From positions 1 through 14,341 of the forward strand of contig QMPB01000045.1 in the NCBI GenBank assembly GCA_003648395.1: a stretch of DNA of 14,341 bases, in the 5' to 3' direction. Numbering within the stretch: position 1 is the stretch's first letter; the number at the start of each line of letters is the position of its first letter. Position numbers and translations under genes: made by a program. Shown piece by piece: positions 7,589-14,341 of the stretch. This DNA is from Bacteroidota bacterium (GTDB lineage Bacteria > Bacteroidota > Bacteroidia > Bacteroidales > UBA1556). The notes beneath the pieces are model-generated. The model did not search any database. It saw only the letters and a program-made list of their open reading frames with translations, and was not told the origin of the DNA.

Positions 7589-10500
7589 CATTTTAAGCAT
7601 TCTCTTAAATTTCTTATAAGCAGTTGGTGTTGTTATATAATAATTAAATTTAGATTGTTTTCCTTTAATTTTATATTTTCTATCATCAGCTTTAGTCTCT
7701 TTAATAATTGTATTAAATTCATTATTAGAAGAATAAGCTAGCACTTGCCCAGCTTTTTGATTGCCCTTAAACTGAAAGTAATAATATCCGCTACCAACTT
7801 CTAAAGCAATTGTGAGCTTAAAAACAGAGCCCTTATTTTGTATTTCAATATTACCTTCTACATATTTTAATATTTGCTCTTTGCCAATACTAGCAATACC
7901 AATTGGTCCTACTGAAACTAATGAGCGTGAGCGTTTATTATATTTGAATCTGACATCTGAAATAAAGATTGTCTTAATCAGTTCCTTGGGTATCTTTCTA
8001 TACTCACCGCCATTAGTTACAATCTTACTAATAAGTTCATCAGCTTTCTTAGCTCCAAGTTTATTACCAAGCATTGTAACATATGTATTATTCTCTAGAT
8101 CAACGGCACTCATATCAGATCTACTATTAATATCACTGGCCATAAGCTCAATTGCTTTATCGTTGAAATAGAAGTCAAGGGGTAAGGAAACATTAAAAAC
8201 TGACGAATCTTTTCTTTTAAAATAGGTTGCAGTACCATAAGTTTCTGCTTCAACATGACCAGTATTATAAACTAAGTCAAGCTTTCCCTCGGCAAGTACA
8301 GAGCACGACCTTTTACTAAGGCTTAAATAATTGCCAGGTAATTCATGCTGATCAAGTTTATCCTCGGAAGCAATTCTATATTCCTGTGAAATATTATCAA
8401 ACATAAGGTATCCCATACTTTGCAATACTACATGATCTGAGCGAGAACCTACACTACTAAGAAATGAAGAATAAACATAACCATTGCTCTCCCTTGCCTT
8501 TATACCACTAAAAAGCCTATAACCACGATAGTTTTTTACTTCCTCACCTATGGGGATTCTAATTTTCATAGGATCAATTTCTGAAACAAATCTCACTTGC
8601 TCACGCTCAAAAGTATCACATTCGTAGTTAAGTCTAGTACCACCATTAAATCTTAAAAATTTAAGACCTCCAACTAAAGTAACACCACCTTCAAAATCAA
8701 AATTCTTACTAAGACTAAAATTTGCAGATTTATCAACTTTAGCAGTTCCTATAGTGAAACCAGCGGTGTCAACAGATATTTTATCAAAGAAAATATTCTG
8801 AATATTTTTATCTTCATCTTTATAATCATATAGTGCCCTACCATGGTAATTATGCCTCCCATCGACTTTAAAAGTACCATTATAAAGTGAATGATATTTT
8901 GTTACCCTATTTACAGATAATTCGCAATCAGTAAGTTCATCCATTTTTGCTTTAGCATGTATTATTACTTCATGGGAAGATGGAATTATTAATGCATCTG
9001 CTACTTCAAGAACAGGAACTTCAAAGGCATGAATTAACTTTTCTCTTTGCATATATAAAGCACTAGCTGCAAAAAAGTTTAATGAATCTTGTTTAGGGTG
9101 AATAGAAATAAATTGAGTACCGCTCATACCTACATCTGAGGTTGTTTCGTCAAATTCTGCAAACTCATCTTCTTCCTCAGCAAAAGGATCCGCTTTAGTA
9201 CTACTACCAAATTCGGAGATATCTTCATCCATATACCATGTAAATTTATCCATAAAACAGATATACTGATTCTCAGAAAAGGTTACTTGATGAGAACCTG
9301 TTGTTGATTCAAACACACCTTTACGCTGGTCGAAATCAACATTGGCTTTAAATTTACCATCCGTTTTATATGCGTACTTATCATCTGCTTCTAGTTCGGC
9401 GGCCTCTTTCACTGAAACATCAACAAAAGTACGTAAACCAAACTCACATGAATCAGCAGAATAAGAACGATTTAAGTACACAAAATTTTCAGCTCTCATC
9501 TCAGCATTCTTAATATTGATTAAACCATCTCCTTTCATATCTTTTGAGGATAGAGCAATTAAGCCATCCATTTTAGCCTCTGTTCCATACATTTTCAACG
9601 GTTCATCTATAGATGTAGTTGTAACATTCATTACATCATTGTATGGTTCCCAATGTTCATCTAAACTACTGCCAATAACTGGAGGATATTCTACCCCAGT
9701 AACTTGCTCTTTAATCTCAAAGTCGTTAACAAATCCATTGGTAGAGTCGGGAAAAAAAACAAACTTATTAGAATAACTAATTGATGTTAGAAATTCTAAT
9801 TTACCATTACCTGCAAGTCCATTATTAGTTAAACTTAAACTGTCATTAAACATTCCTAGACCACCATATAATTCCAGTCCATTATCTCCAGTAGTAGTAT
9901 TAAAACCTAAAGAGTAATCATGCTGAACCATTAAAGGGACTTCAATATCAGGGAAGATACCTGCTGAAGATAAATATCCTTCAAATTGCAATCCATCTGT
10001 TTTAAAATCGTCAAGACTATCAATAGTAAATGAATTTAAACGATAGAAGAAATGTTCTCTATCATATACCTTATTATATATGCTAGACTTATCATAATAA
10101 ACATAGGAATTTGTTTTACTATTAAGAATTGGATAATCTGGAAAGCTTTCCCTACCTGACTTATTATTAGGATGATCAATTAAAATATTTCCTTTCAAAT
10201 CCTCAATTACAGCTTTTACCCTTACTAACGGATTCTCTCCATAATCATTTGCAACAAAAGACTCAACTTTAAAACTCAACGAATCAATATCTGGAAGATC
10301 AATCTCAAATTTATCGTAACTAAAATAGCAATCTTGTGCATATAAGTCGAACCTACCTGCCATAATTTTACCAGTAAAGGTAAAATCTCTATTTTCTTTA
10401 AGTACTACCCTACCATTCTTTGGTATAATCTTAACATCTTGTGAATCAGAAAGAAATACAGTACTTACACCTTGCAAAATAATTTCATTATTTAATAGAT

Positions 10501-12160
10501 TCAGGCTTGCATTTGGTATTCTTCCATCAGTGGTTGAATTAAAGCTAATTACATCATAATCTATTTCACCTTTTTCAGCGAGTATATATGTTCTAACATT
10601 TTCCTTTACTATAACATAATTGGATTCAATATCATAAATAAGAAAGCCTTTTGATGCTAAATTTAACAAAAATGCAATGGTTGATTCTCTACCTAACTTC
10701 ATATATGAACTAAACTCATCAGCATAAAACTCATCAAACCCAATTTTCTCCGTATAATTATACACAGCTCTAACTGGATTAATTCTATCAAGTCCTTGAA
10801 GCCTATCGTATCTATTTTTGGAGAACAAATTTACAGATTCAAAATATGCTTTACTCTCTATTCCCTGTTGTTGAATTGCTTTCATATCGATATAATTATC
10901 ACCCAACTTCCAATTAAGTTCTTCAACGTACATATCCACATTGTGATAACTATCGAGAAAAGGAGTACGAGAAATTCCCTCTTTTTTACGATAGATAGAT
11001 AGTTTACGTTTAACATTTGAATAATATAAACTTAATCCAGGATGATATATTGAATCTAATTCTAATTCACCTGTCACACTATCAACACTCGCAAGGTATA
11101 TAGTTACACTAACTTTTTCAGAAATAATTTTACTTTTATCAATTACAAAGTTCTTTGATCCAGCCCAAACAAACTTAGTACCATTATGCTTAAAAATAAA
11201 GTATGCATTTACATCACCTTCACCCTTTCCTATAAGCTTTAATCCTTGCAAGTTATAACCACCAAAGAAATCAATATCAGGATATATTTCATTAATAATA
11301 TAGTCGTGCCTATAAGAATCGAAAGATGGATAGAGACTGTTTTTATTAGGAGTAGAATATCCAAATTTATCTCTAATTTTCCCTTCTAAAACATAATCAA
11401 AGGTTCTCCTATCGTAAAAATCTACAGAATCTGCTCTCCAAATACTTGTTTTTAAATCTATTTTATATTTTTTAAGCTTAGCGAAAACAACAGCTGTATC
11501 AAGATTTACTCTAGTCCAGAATATTTTACCACCATAACCAAGCCAACGTTGTTTTAAAGGATAATATTTACCTGAAGTTCCAACAATATATGAAGAGTCT
11601 TTTCCTGTTGTACCTATTAAATCCACATTGTTAAATACGAACACTGGATTGTGATTGTCGTTTTCAATTGACATCTTTCCATTACTTAGTTTCCAGTGTT
11701 TTTTAGCTTTTACATAGATTCTATGTGTCTTAAAAAACTGAATTGAATACTTAAAGTAAGTATGTAAATAACCTGTTCTTTTCCTTTTAATATAGTAAGT
11801 TATAGAATTAATCCAGTCTTCAAAATTATCTGAATTATCTTCATCTCTTTTTATAGATAATATATTATCAATAAATAAAAAGAAAGTAGGCGAAGCATGA
11901 AACCTTTTTTTAATCATCATATTAGATATCTCAATGATAGATTTTTTATTTTCAGTTGTCAAGGTGTCACTACCCCAAAAGTTGTTAAAACTTAAAGTTA
12001 TAGATTCTATTTTCTTTCTCTTATCTTTGGAGGCTTTAAATGAAAGAAACTCATTTAATTCATAGGTATATTTATCAACTCTACCCGAGAATTCGTAATT
12101 ATTCTGTGCAATAGAATAACTCGAAATAAATATAAAAAGTATGAATAATAATTTCTTCAT
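7580..12160 (-). CDS. Very large exported protein of unknown function (1526 aa, beta-rich, Bacteroidota)
   Basis: I do not assign a function. The N-terminus is a clear Sec signal peptide: MKK, then a hydrophobic LLFILFIFISS core, then SIAQ with likely cleavage after Gln19. There is no lipobox cysteine, no T9SS C-terminal domain and no other obvious membrane segment, so a periplasmic (or peripheral outer-membrane) location is inferred. The sequence is dominated by short alternating strands ending in Asp/Asn/Gly turns, suggesting an extended beta-rich fold. Parts around residues 780-885 (GLAGNGKLEF, MDGLIALSSKDMKGDGLINI) look vaguely like repeated LptA/AsmA/TamB-style strands, but I cannot prove that. 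An acidic low-complexity stretch (EEEDEFAEFDE) sits near residues 990-1005 and may be a linker between two halves. The C-terminus is basic (KKFKRMLKMKK). It starts 20 bp after prmA on the same strand and probably shares its transcript. The uninterrupted length argues for a functional gene. Confidence 0.85.
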   Translation of the reverse strand: MKKLLFILFIFISSYSIAQNNYEFSGRVDKYTYELNEFLSFKASKDKRKKIESITLSFNNFWGSDTLTTENKKSIIEISNMMIKKRFHASPTFFLFIDNILSIKRDEDNSDNFEDWINSITYYIKRKRTGYLHTYFKYSIQFFKTHRIYVKAKKHWKLSNGKMSIENDNHNPVFVFNNVDLIGTTGKDSSYIVGTSGKYYPLKQRWLGYGGKIFWTRVNLDTAVVFAKLKKYKIDLKTSIWRADSVDFYDRRTFDYVLEGKIRDKFGYSTPNKNSLYPSFDSYRHDYIINEIYPDIDFFGGYNLQGLKLIGKGEGDVNAYFIFKHNGTKFVWAGSKNFVIDKSKIISEKVSVTIYLASVDSVTGELELDSIYHPGLSLYYSNVKRKLSIYRKKEGISRTPFLDSYHNVDMYVEELNWKLGDNYIDMKAIQQQGIESKAYFESVNLFSKNRYDRLQGLDRINPVRAVYNYTEKIGFDEFYADEFSSYMKLGRESTIAFLLNLASKGFLIYDIESNYVIVKENVRTYILAEKGEIDYDVISFNSTTDGRIPNASLNLLNNEIILQGVSTVFLSDSQDVKIIPKNGRVVLKENRDFTFTGKIMAGRFDLYAQDCYFSYDKFEIDLPDIDSLSFKVESFVANDYGENPLVRVKAVIEDLKGNILIDHPNNKSGRESFPDYPILNSKTNSYVYYDKSSIYNKVYDREHFFYRLNSFTIDSLDDFKTDGLQFEGYLSSAGIFPDIEVPLMVQHDYSLGFNTTTGDNGLELYGGLGMFNDSLSLTNNGLAGNGKLEFLTSISYSNKFVFFPDSTNGFVNDFEIKEQVTGVEYPPVIGSSLDEHWEPYNDVMNVTTTSIDEPLKMYGTEAKMDGLIALSSKDMKGDGLINIKNAEMRAENFVYLNRSYSADSCEFGLRTFVDVSVKEAAELEADDKYAYKTDGKFKANVDFDQRKGVFESTTGSHQVTFSENQYICFMDKFTWYMDEDISEFGSSTKADPFAEEEDEFAEFDETTSDVGMSGTQFISIHPKQDSLNFFAASALYMQREKLIHAFEVPVLEVADALIIPSSHEVIIHAKAKMDELTDCELSVNRVTKYHSLYNGTFKVDGRHNYHGRALYDYKDEDKNIQNIFFDKISVDTAGFTIGTAKVDKSANFSLSKNFDFEGGVTLVGGLKFLRFNGGTRLNYECDTFEREQVRFVSEIDPMKIRIPIGEEVKNYRGYRLFSGIKARESNGYVYSSFLSSVGSRSDHVVLQSMGYLMFDNISQEYRIASEDKLDQHELPGNYLSLSKRSCSVLAEGKLDLVYNTGHVEAETYGTATYFKRKDSSVFNVSLPLDFYFNDKAIELMASDINSRSDMSAVDLENNTYVTMLGNKLGAKKADELISKIVTNGGEYRKIPKELIKTIFISDVRFKYNKRSRSLVSVGPIGIASIGKEQILKYVEGNIEIQNKGSVFKLTIALEVGSGYYYFQFKGNQKAGQVLAYSSNNEFNTIIKETKADDRKYKIKGKQSKFNYYITTPTAYKKFKRMLKMKK

Positions 12161-12180
12161 TAAATCTTATTGTATTATCT

Positions 12181-13014
12181 TTAATTCATTTTCCAAATAC
12201 CCGCAATCCATTCCCTATCAACAGTATGACTTTGATAAATAAGACCATATTTTTCGGCTTCTTTAGAAAGTATTTCTATGTCTTTTTCATAAAATCCACT
12301 TAATAGCAATATATTTCCGTTTGAAAGGCATTTTGCATATGCACTAATATCATTGAGTAGAATATTCCTATTAATATTAGCAATAATTAAATCATACTTT
12401 CGCCCCTCAAGCAAGGCTGCATCACCCATTTCTACATTAATATTTTCAATATTATTTCTAGCAACATTTTCTATTGCATTATTATAAGCCCACTCATCAT
12501 TATCAATAGCATCAATAGATTTAGCACCACGCATTGAAGCCAGAATAGCAAGAACAGCAGTACCGCTACCCATATCAAGTATTCTTAAGCCTTTCATATC
12601 AATTTCAGTGATATATCGAATCATTTGCGCTGTAGTGGCGTGATGAGCTGTACCAAACGACATTTTTGGCTCTATAATAATATCAAATTCTACATTCTCA
12701 AACTTATTGTGAAAAGGTGCCCTTATAGCAACTCTATTATCAAATACCACGGGCGGATAGTTTTCCTCCCATTTAGCATTCCAATTCTCATCTTCAATAA
12801 GTTTAAAACTATATTCGAAAGTAAATCCTTCAAGTTGAGAAAAATAAAGATTATTTAATTGATTTTCAACAAATAAAGGTGCCTGAATATATGCTTTTAA
12901 ACCTGTATCCGTTTCCTTAAAACTCTCATAATCATATTCTGCTAATTCTGCTATTAATATCTCATTCCCTAGTTCAAGTGGACTTACCACACAATTTAAT
13001 TCAATATATTCCAT
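12181..13014 (-). CDS. prmA: Ribosomal protein L11 methyltransferase
   Basis: The protein has 277 residues and is a class I SAM-dependent methyltransferase with the PrmA layout. An N-terminal substrate-recognition region (about 1-65) precedes the linker hallmark EPKMSFGTAHHATT (from residue 115), then SAM motif I ILDMGSGTAVLAI (145-157) and an acidic motif II around AIDNDEWA. The catalytic-side motif IANINRNILL starts at residue 211. These features are specific to PrmA, which methylates ribosomal protein L11 in the cytoplasm. Motif I has Ser150 where many relatives have Cys (DxGCGT); this should still bind SAM. The start is the ATG at 13012-13014. It is the first gene of a likely two-gene unit with the giant exported protein 20 bp downstream. 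The pairing of a ribosome modifier with an exported protein has no obvious functional logic. Confidence 0.94.
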   Translation of the reverse strand: MEYIELNCVVSPLELGNEILIAELAEYDYESFKETDTGLKAYIQAPLFVENQLNNLYFSQLEGFTFEYSFKLIEDENWNAKWEENYPPVVFDNRVAIRAPFHNKFENVEFDIIIEPKMSFGTAHHATTAQMIRYITEIDMKGLRILDMGSGTAVLAILASMRGAKSIDAIDNDEWAYNNAIENVARNNIENINVEMGDAALLEGRKYDLIIANINRNILLNDISAYAKCLSNGNILLLSGFYEKDIEILSKEAEKYGLIYQSHTVDREWIAGIWKMN

Positions 13015-13106
13015 ATTTCAAAAATAATAAAATAATCCGTAAGAAATAATTACCTAAACCAATCTTATTAATTGATATCAACAGTAGTATATATTATCAA
13101 ATGTTG

Positions 13107-13114
13107 TACTTTTG
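13107..13114 (+). promoter_or_regulatory. -7 promoter element of the small hypothetical gene
   Basis: TACTTTTG matches TAnnTTTG and lies 36 bp before the ATG at 13151. No TTG sits at the ideal -33 spacing. A perfect 10-bp palindrome, TTGATATCAA (13072-13081), lies upstream in the space shared with divergent prmA and could be an operator, though its size makes chance possible. Confidence 0.5.
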
Positions 13115-13150
13115 ATTAATCAATAAATACATATAGAAAACTATTTCTTA

Positions 13151-13621
13151 ATGAAAACTGCAACCATAAAAGAGCTTAAAACTGAACTAAGTAGACAATC
13201 TGTTGATGATTTACAAAAATTAGTATTAAAGCTTGTAAAATATAAGAAAGAGAATAAAGAGCTCTTAACTTATTTACTGTTTGAATCTGAAAATGAAAAT
13301 TCATATATTAATGCAGTTAAATTGCAAATTGATGATGAGTTTAGTAATATTAATACAAATAGTTTGTATCTTGCAAAAAAGACTATCCGTAAAGTATTGC
13401 GTACCACCAATAAACACATAAAATATTCAGGAATAAAACAAACGGAAGTTGAGTTACTAATTTACTTTTGCAAGAAAATTAAAGACTCCGAGATTCCACT
13501 TCAATCAAGTAAAGCACTCTATAATATTTATCATCGACAACTTGAGAAAGTTAATACTTCTATTGGTAAATTACATGAAGACTTGCAGTATGATTATAAC
13601 TATGAAATTGAAAATCTTTAG
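13151..13621 (+). CDS. Conserved-looking hypothetical helical protein (156 aa)
   Basis: I do not recognise a characterised family. The protein is predicted to be almost entirely alpha-helical, Lys/Glu/Leu-rich, with no signal peptide or membrane segment, so it is probably cytoplasmic. The N-terminal half (residues 6-46) is a heptad-like amphipathic stretch, 'LQKLVLKLVKYKKENKELLTYL' in character. A basic helix follows around 75-92 (AKKTIRKVLRTTNKHIKYS), then ELLIYFCKK. The C-terminal LHEDLQYDYNYE (141-152) is a distinctive short motif that could be used to find homologues. The basic patch could contact nucleic acid, but nothing proves it. It is transcribed alone, divergent from prmA, with a TAnnTTTG element upstream. 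Codon use and AT content look like those of the neighbours, so there is no sign of recent transfer. Confidence 0.8.
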   Translation: MKTATIKELKTELSRQSVDDLQKLVLKLVKYKKENKELLTYLLFESENENSYINAVKLQIDDEFSNINTNSLYLAKKTIRKVLRTTNKHIKYSGIKQTEVELLIYFCKKIKDSEIPLQSSKALYNIYHRQLEKVNTSIGKLHEDLQYDYNYEIENL

Positions 13622-13824
13622 GTTAATACAATAATCATTAGAACACAAAAATAAAGCAGGGTAAATAGAGTGGTCATAATAATTGGTTAACTTACTGAAC
13701 GCGAGAGTATTTGTACAGCAGTGATTGTTTCACAATTCTATTTTCTAAACTAGGATTGCAAGCCCCAATATAGAACTTATCTAAGTAATTACTATGAAAA
13801 GTATATAAGGTATAAATTTTAATT
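13622..13824. other. Non-coding stretch with no recognised gene
   Basis: About 200 bp between the hypothetical gene and the next terminator. No open frame of useful length, tRNA or known RNA family is recognisable. GGTTAA occurs at 13621-13626 and again at 13684-13689. A small RNA on the + strand ending at the terminator at 13825-13852 is conceivable, but I see no promoter for it. Confidence 0.5.
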
Positions 13825-13852
13825 AAAAAGACAGCCTAAAGGCTGTCTTTTT
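13825..13852. terminator. Bidirectional intrinsic terminator, downstream of the tRNA
   Basis: AAAAAGACAGCC (13825-13836) pairs perfectly with GGCTGTCTTTTT (13841-13852) around the tetraloop TAAA. On the - strand it begins 6 bp after the tRNA 3' end, so it probably ends the tRNA transcript. On the + strand it can end transcription coming from the hypothetical gene. Confidence 0.92.
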
Positions 13853-13858
13853 ATTCTG

Positions 13859-13932
13859 TGGGCCCACCTGGGTTCGAACCAGGGACCAATTGATTATGAG
13901 TCAACTACTCTAACCAGCTGAGCTATAGGCCC
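13859..13932 (-). tRNA. tRNA with CAU anticodon, probably tRNA-Ile2 (lysidine-type)
   Basis: The 74-nt cloverleaf folds fully. The acceptor is GGGCCTA/TGGGCCC, the D-arm GCTC/GAGT and the anticodon stem GTTGA/TCAAT with loop CTCATAA. The T-arm is CCTGG-TTCGAAC-CCAGG and the discriminator is A73. The anticodon CAT is at 13896-13898. The 3' CCA is not encoded and must be added. A CAU anticodon can be elongator Met, initiator Met or Ile2 (C34 modified to lysidine by TilS). The initiator is excluded because position 1 is G paired with C72. The consecutive pairs C4-G69 and C5-G68, known TilS determinants for tRNA-Ile2, are both present, and the anticodon-to-variable region resembles E. coli ileX. 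I therefore prefer Ile2, but elongator Met is not excluded. Confidence 0.93.
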
Positions 13933-13970
13933 TATTGATAGTTCCGTAGATTGCTATCAAATTTGGACTG

Positions 13971-14000
13971 CAAAAGTATAAAAATATCTGTAACAGTCAA
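13971..14000 (-). promoter_or_regulatory. Promoter of the CAU tRNA (TTG-N19-TACTTTTG)
   Basis: On the - strand TTG (forward 13998-14000) is followed after exactly 19 bp by TACTTTTG (forward 13971-13978). This is an ideal Bacteroidota -33/-7 pair. Transcription would start about 30 nt before the mature tRNA 5' end. Confidence 0.8.
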
Positions 14001-14010
14001 GTAAAAATTA

Positions 14011-14018
14011 TACTTTTG
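14011..14018 (+). promoter_or_regulatory. -7 promoter element of the HAD phosphatase gene
   Basis: TACTTTTG matches TAnnTTTG. The ATG is only 18 bp downstream, so the leader would be about 12 nt. It is the mirror image of the tRNA -7 box at 13971-13978. The -33 region is a poor match. Confidence 0.55.
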
Positions 14019-14036
14019 GCATCTTATTTTTATACT

Positions 14037-14341
14037 ATGATTAAAAACATAATATTTGACCTTGGGGCTGTTGTATTAGACATTGATTTTCAACTATCTG
14101 CAAATGCTTTTAAAAAACTAGGAATTGACGATTTTGAGAGTCTTTACTCTCGTGCAGTACAAGATATGCTGTTTGTAAACATGGAAAAAGGTCAAATATC
14201 ACCAAATGACTTTAGAAACACCTTGCGAAAACTCAGTAATTTACCCCTTAATGACACAGAAATAGATTATGCGTGGAATGCTCTTATTCTTGATTTTCCA
14301 AAACACAGGCTAGAATTAATTAATAAAATAAAAAATAATTA
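14037..14341 (+). CDS. HAD-superfamily phosphatase, YihX-like (3' partial)
   Basis: The window cuts the gene after 101 codons. The ATG at 14037 is followed by IKNIIFDLGAVVLDIDF. D8 is the HAD nucleophile, and the DLGxVxxDIDF form (Gly in place of the usual second Asp) is the hallmark of the YihX/ACAD10-like subgroup of HAD class IA. E. coli YihX has the closely similar FDLGNVIVDIDF. After it come a helical cap region with EKGQISPNDFR (compare the ERGEIS segment of YihX) and LNDTEIDYAWNALIL. YihX is a cytoplasmic alpha-glucose-1-phosphate phosphatase; substrate identity here is not shown, because HAD substrate ranges vary widely. Motifs II-IV lie beyond the window. The gene is divergent from the tRNA. 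Confidence 0.87.
   Translation, partial: MIKNIIFDLGAVVLDIDFQLSANAFKKLGIDDFESLYSRAVQDMLFVNMEKGQISPNDFRNTLRKLSNLPLNDTEIDYAWNALILDFPKHRLELINKIKNN

Noticed and set aside
7812..11002. Three + strand frames inside the giant exported protein gene (7812-8171, 9516-9776, 10796-11002)
   Set aside because: They are antisense to a 1526-codon uninterrupted gene and show no start signals or family motifs.
12625..12858. 77-codon + strand frame inside prmA
   Set aside because: It is antisense to a clear PrmA with all motifs present.
13019..13026. TATTTTTG (- strand) as a prmA promoter
   Set aside because: It matches TAnnTTTG, but transcription would start at or inside the start codon and no -33 is properly spaced. 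It is likely AT-rich coincidence.
1..14341. CRISPR array, insertion sequence, integrase or phage genes
   Set aside because: No regularly spaced direct repeats, transposase or integrase motifs were seen on either strand.

Overview
This window looks like a chromosomal segment of a low-GC member of the Bacteroidota. Four things support that. The first gene ends in a type IX secretion (T9SS) sorting domain. Starts lack Shine-Dalgarno sequences. Several intergenic regions carry the Bacteroidota -7 promoter element TAnnTTTG. The coding sequences are AT-rich throughout. Most genes are housekeeping or widespread accessory genes. I see no phage, insertion sequence, CRISPR array or defence island.

Layout, left to right. 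(1) At 2-1918 (+) is the 3' part of a secreted FG-GAP/VCBS-repeat protein with a T9SS C-terminal domain; its 5' end lies outside the window. (2) A bidirectional terminator separates it from convergent dnaK (2000-3913, -). (3) The 363-bp region upstream of dnaK holds a 21-bp-spaced direct repeat (ATGACAGA) and a nested inverted repeat of about 110 bp. (4) Two - strand genes follow: a macro-domain protein of the ADP-ribose deacetylase type and a CPFC-type peroxiredoxin-like protein. (5) Divergent from these on the + strand are a one-cluster 4Fe-4S ferredoxin with its own promoter and terminator, then pepD, a Zn dipeptidase of the M20 family. (6) On the - strand, prmA (ribosomal protein L11 methyltransferase) and a 1526-residue exported protein of unknown function lie 20 bp apart and probably form an operon. 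That operon converges on pepD, and the terminator between them overlaps the stop codon of the large gene. (7) A small helical hypothetical gene (+) is followed by a terminator, a - strand CAU-anticodon tRNA (best read as tRNA-Ile2) and, divergent from the tRNA, the start of a YihX-like HAD phosphatase cut by the window end.

The genes do not form one obvious pathway. The observations most worth following are the giant exported protein coupled to prmA, the nested inverted repeat and direct repeats upstream of dnaK, and the mirrored promoter pair between the tRNA and the HAD gene. I found no convincing new multi-gene system.
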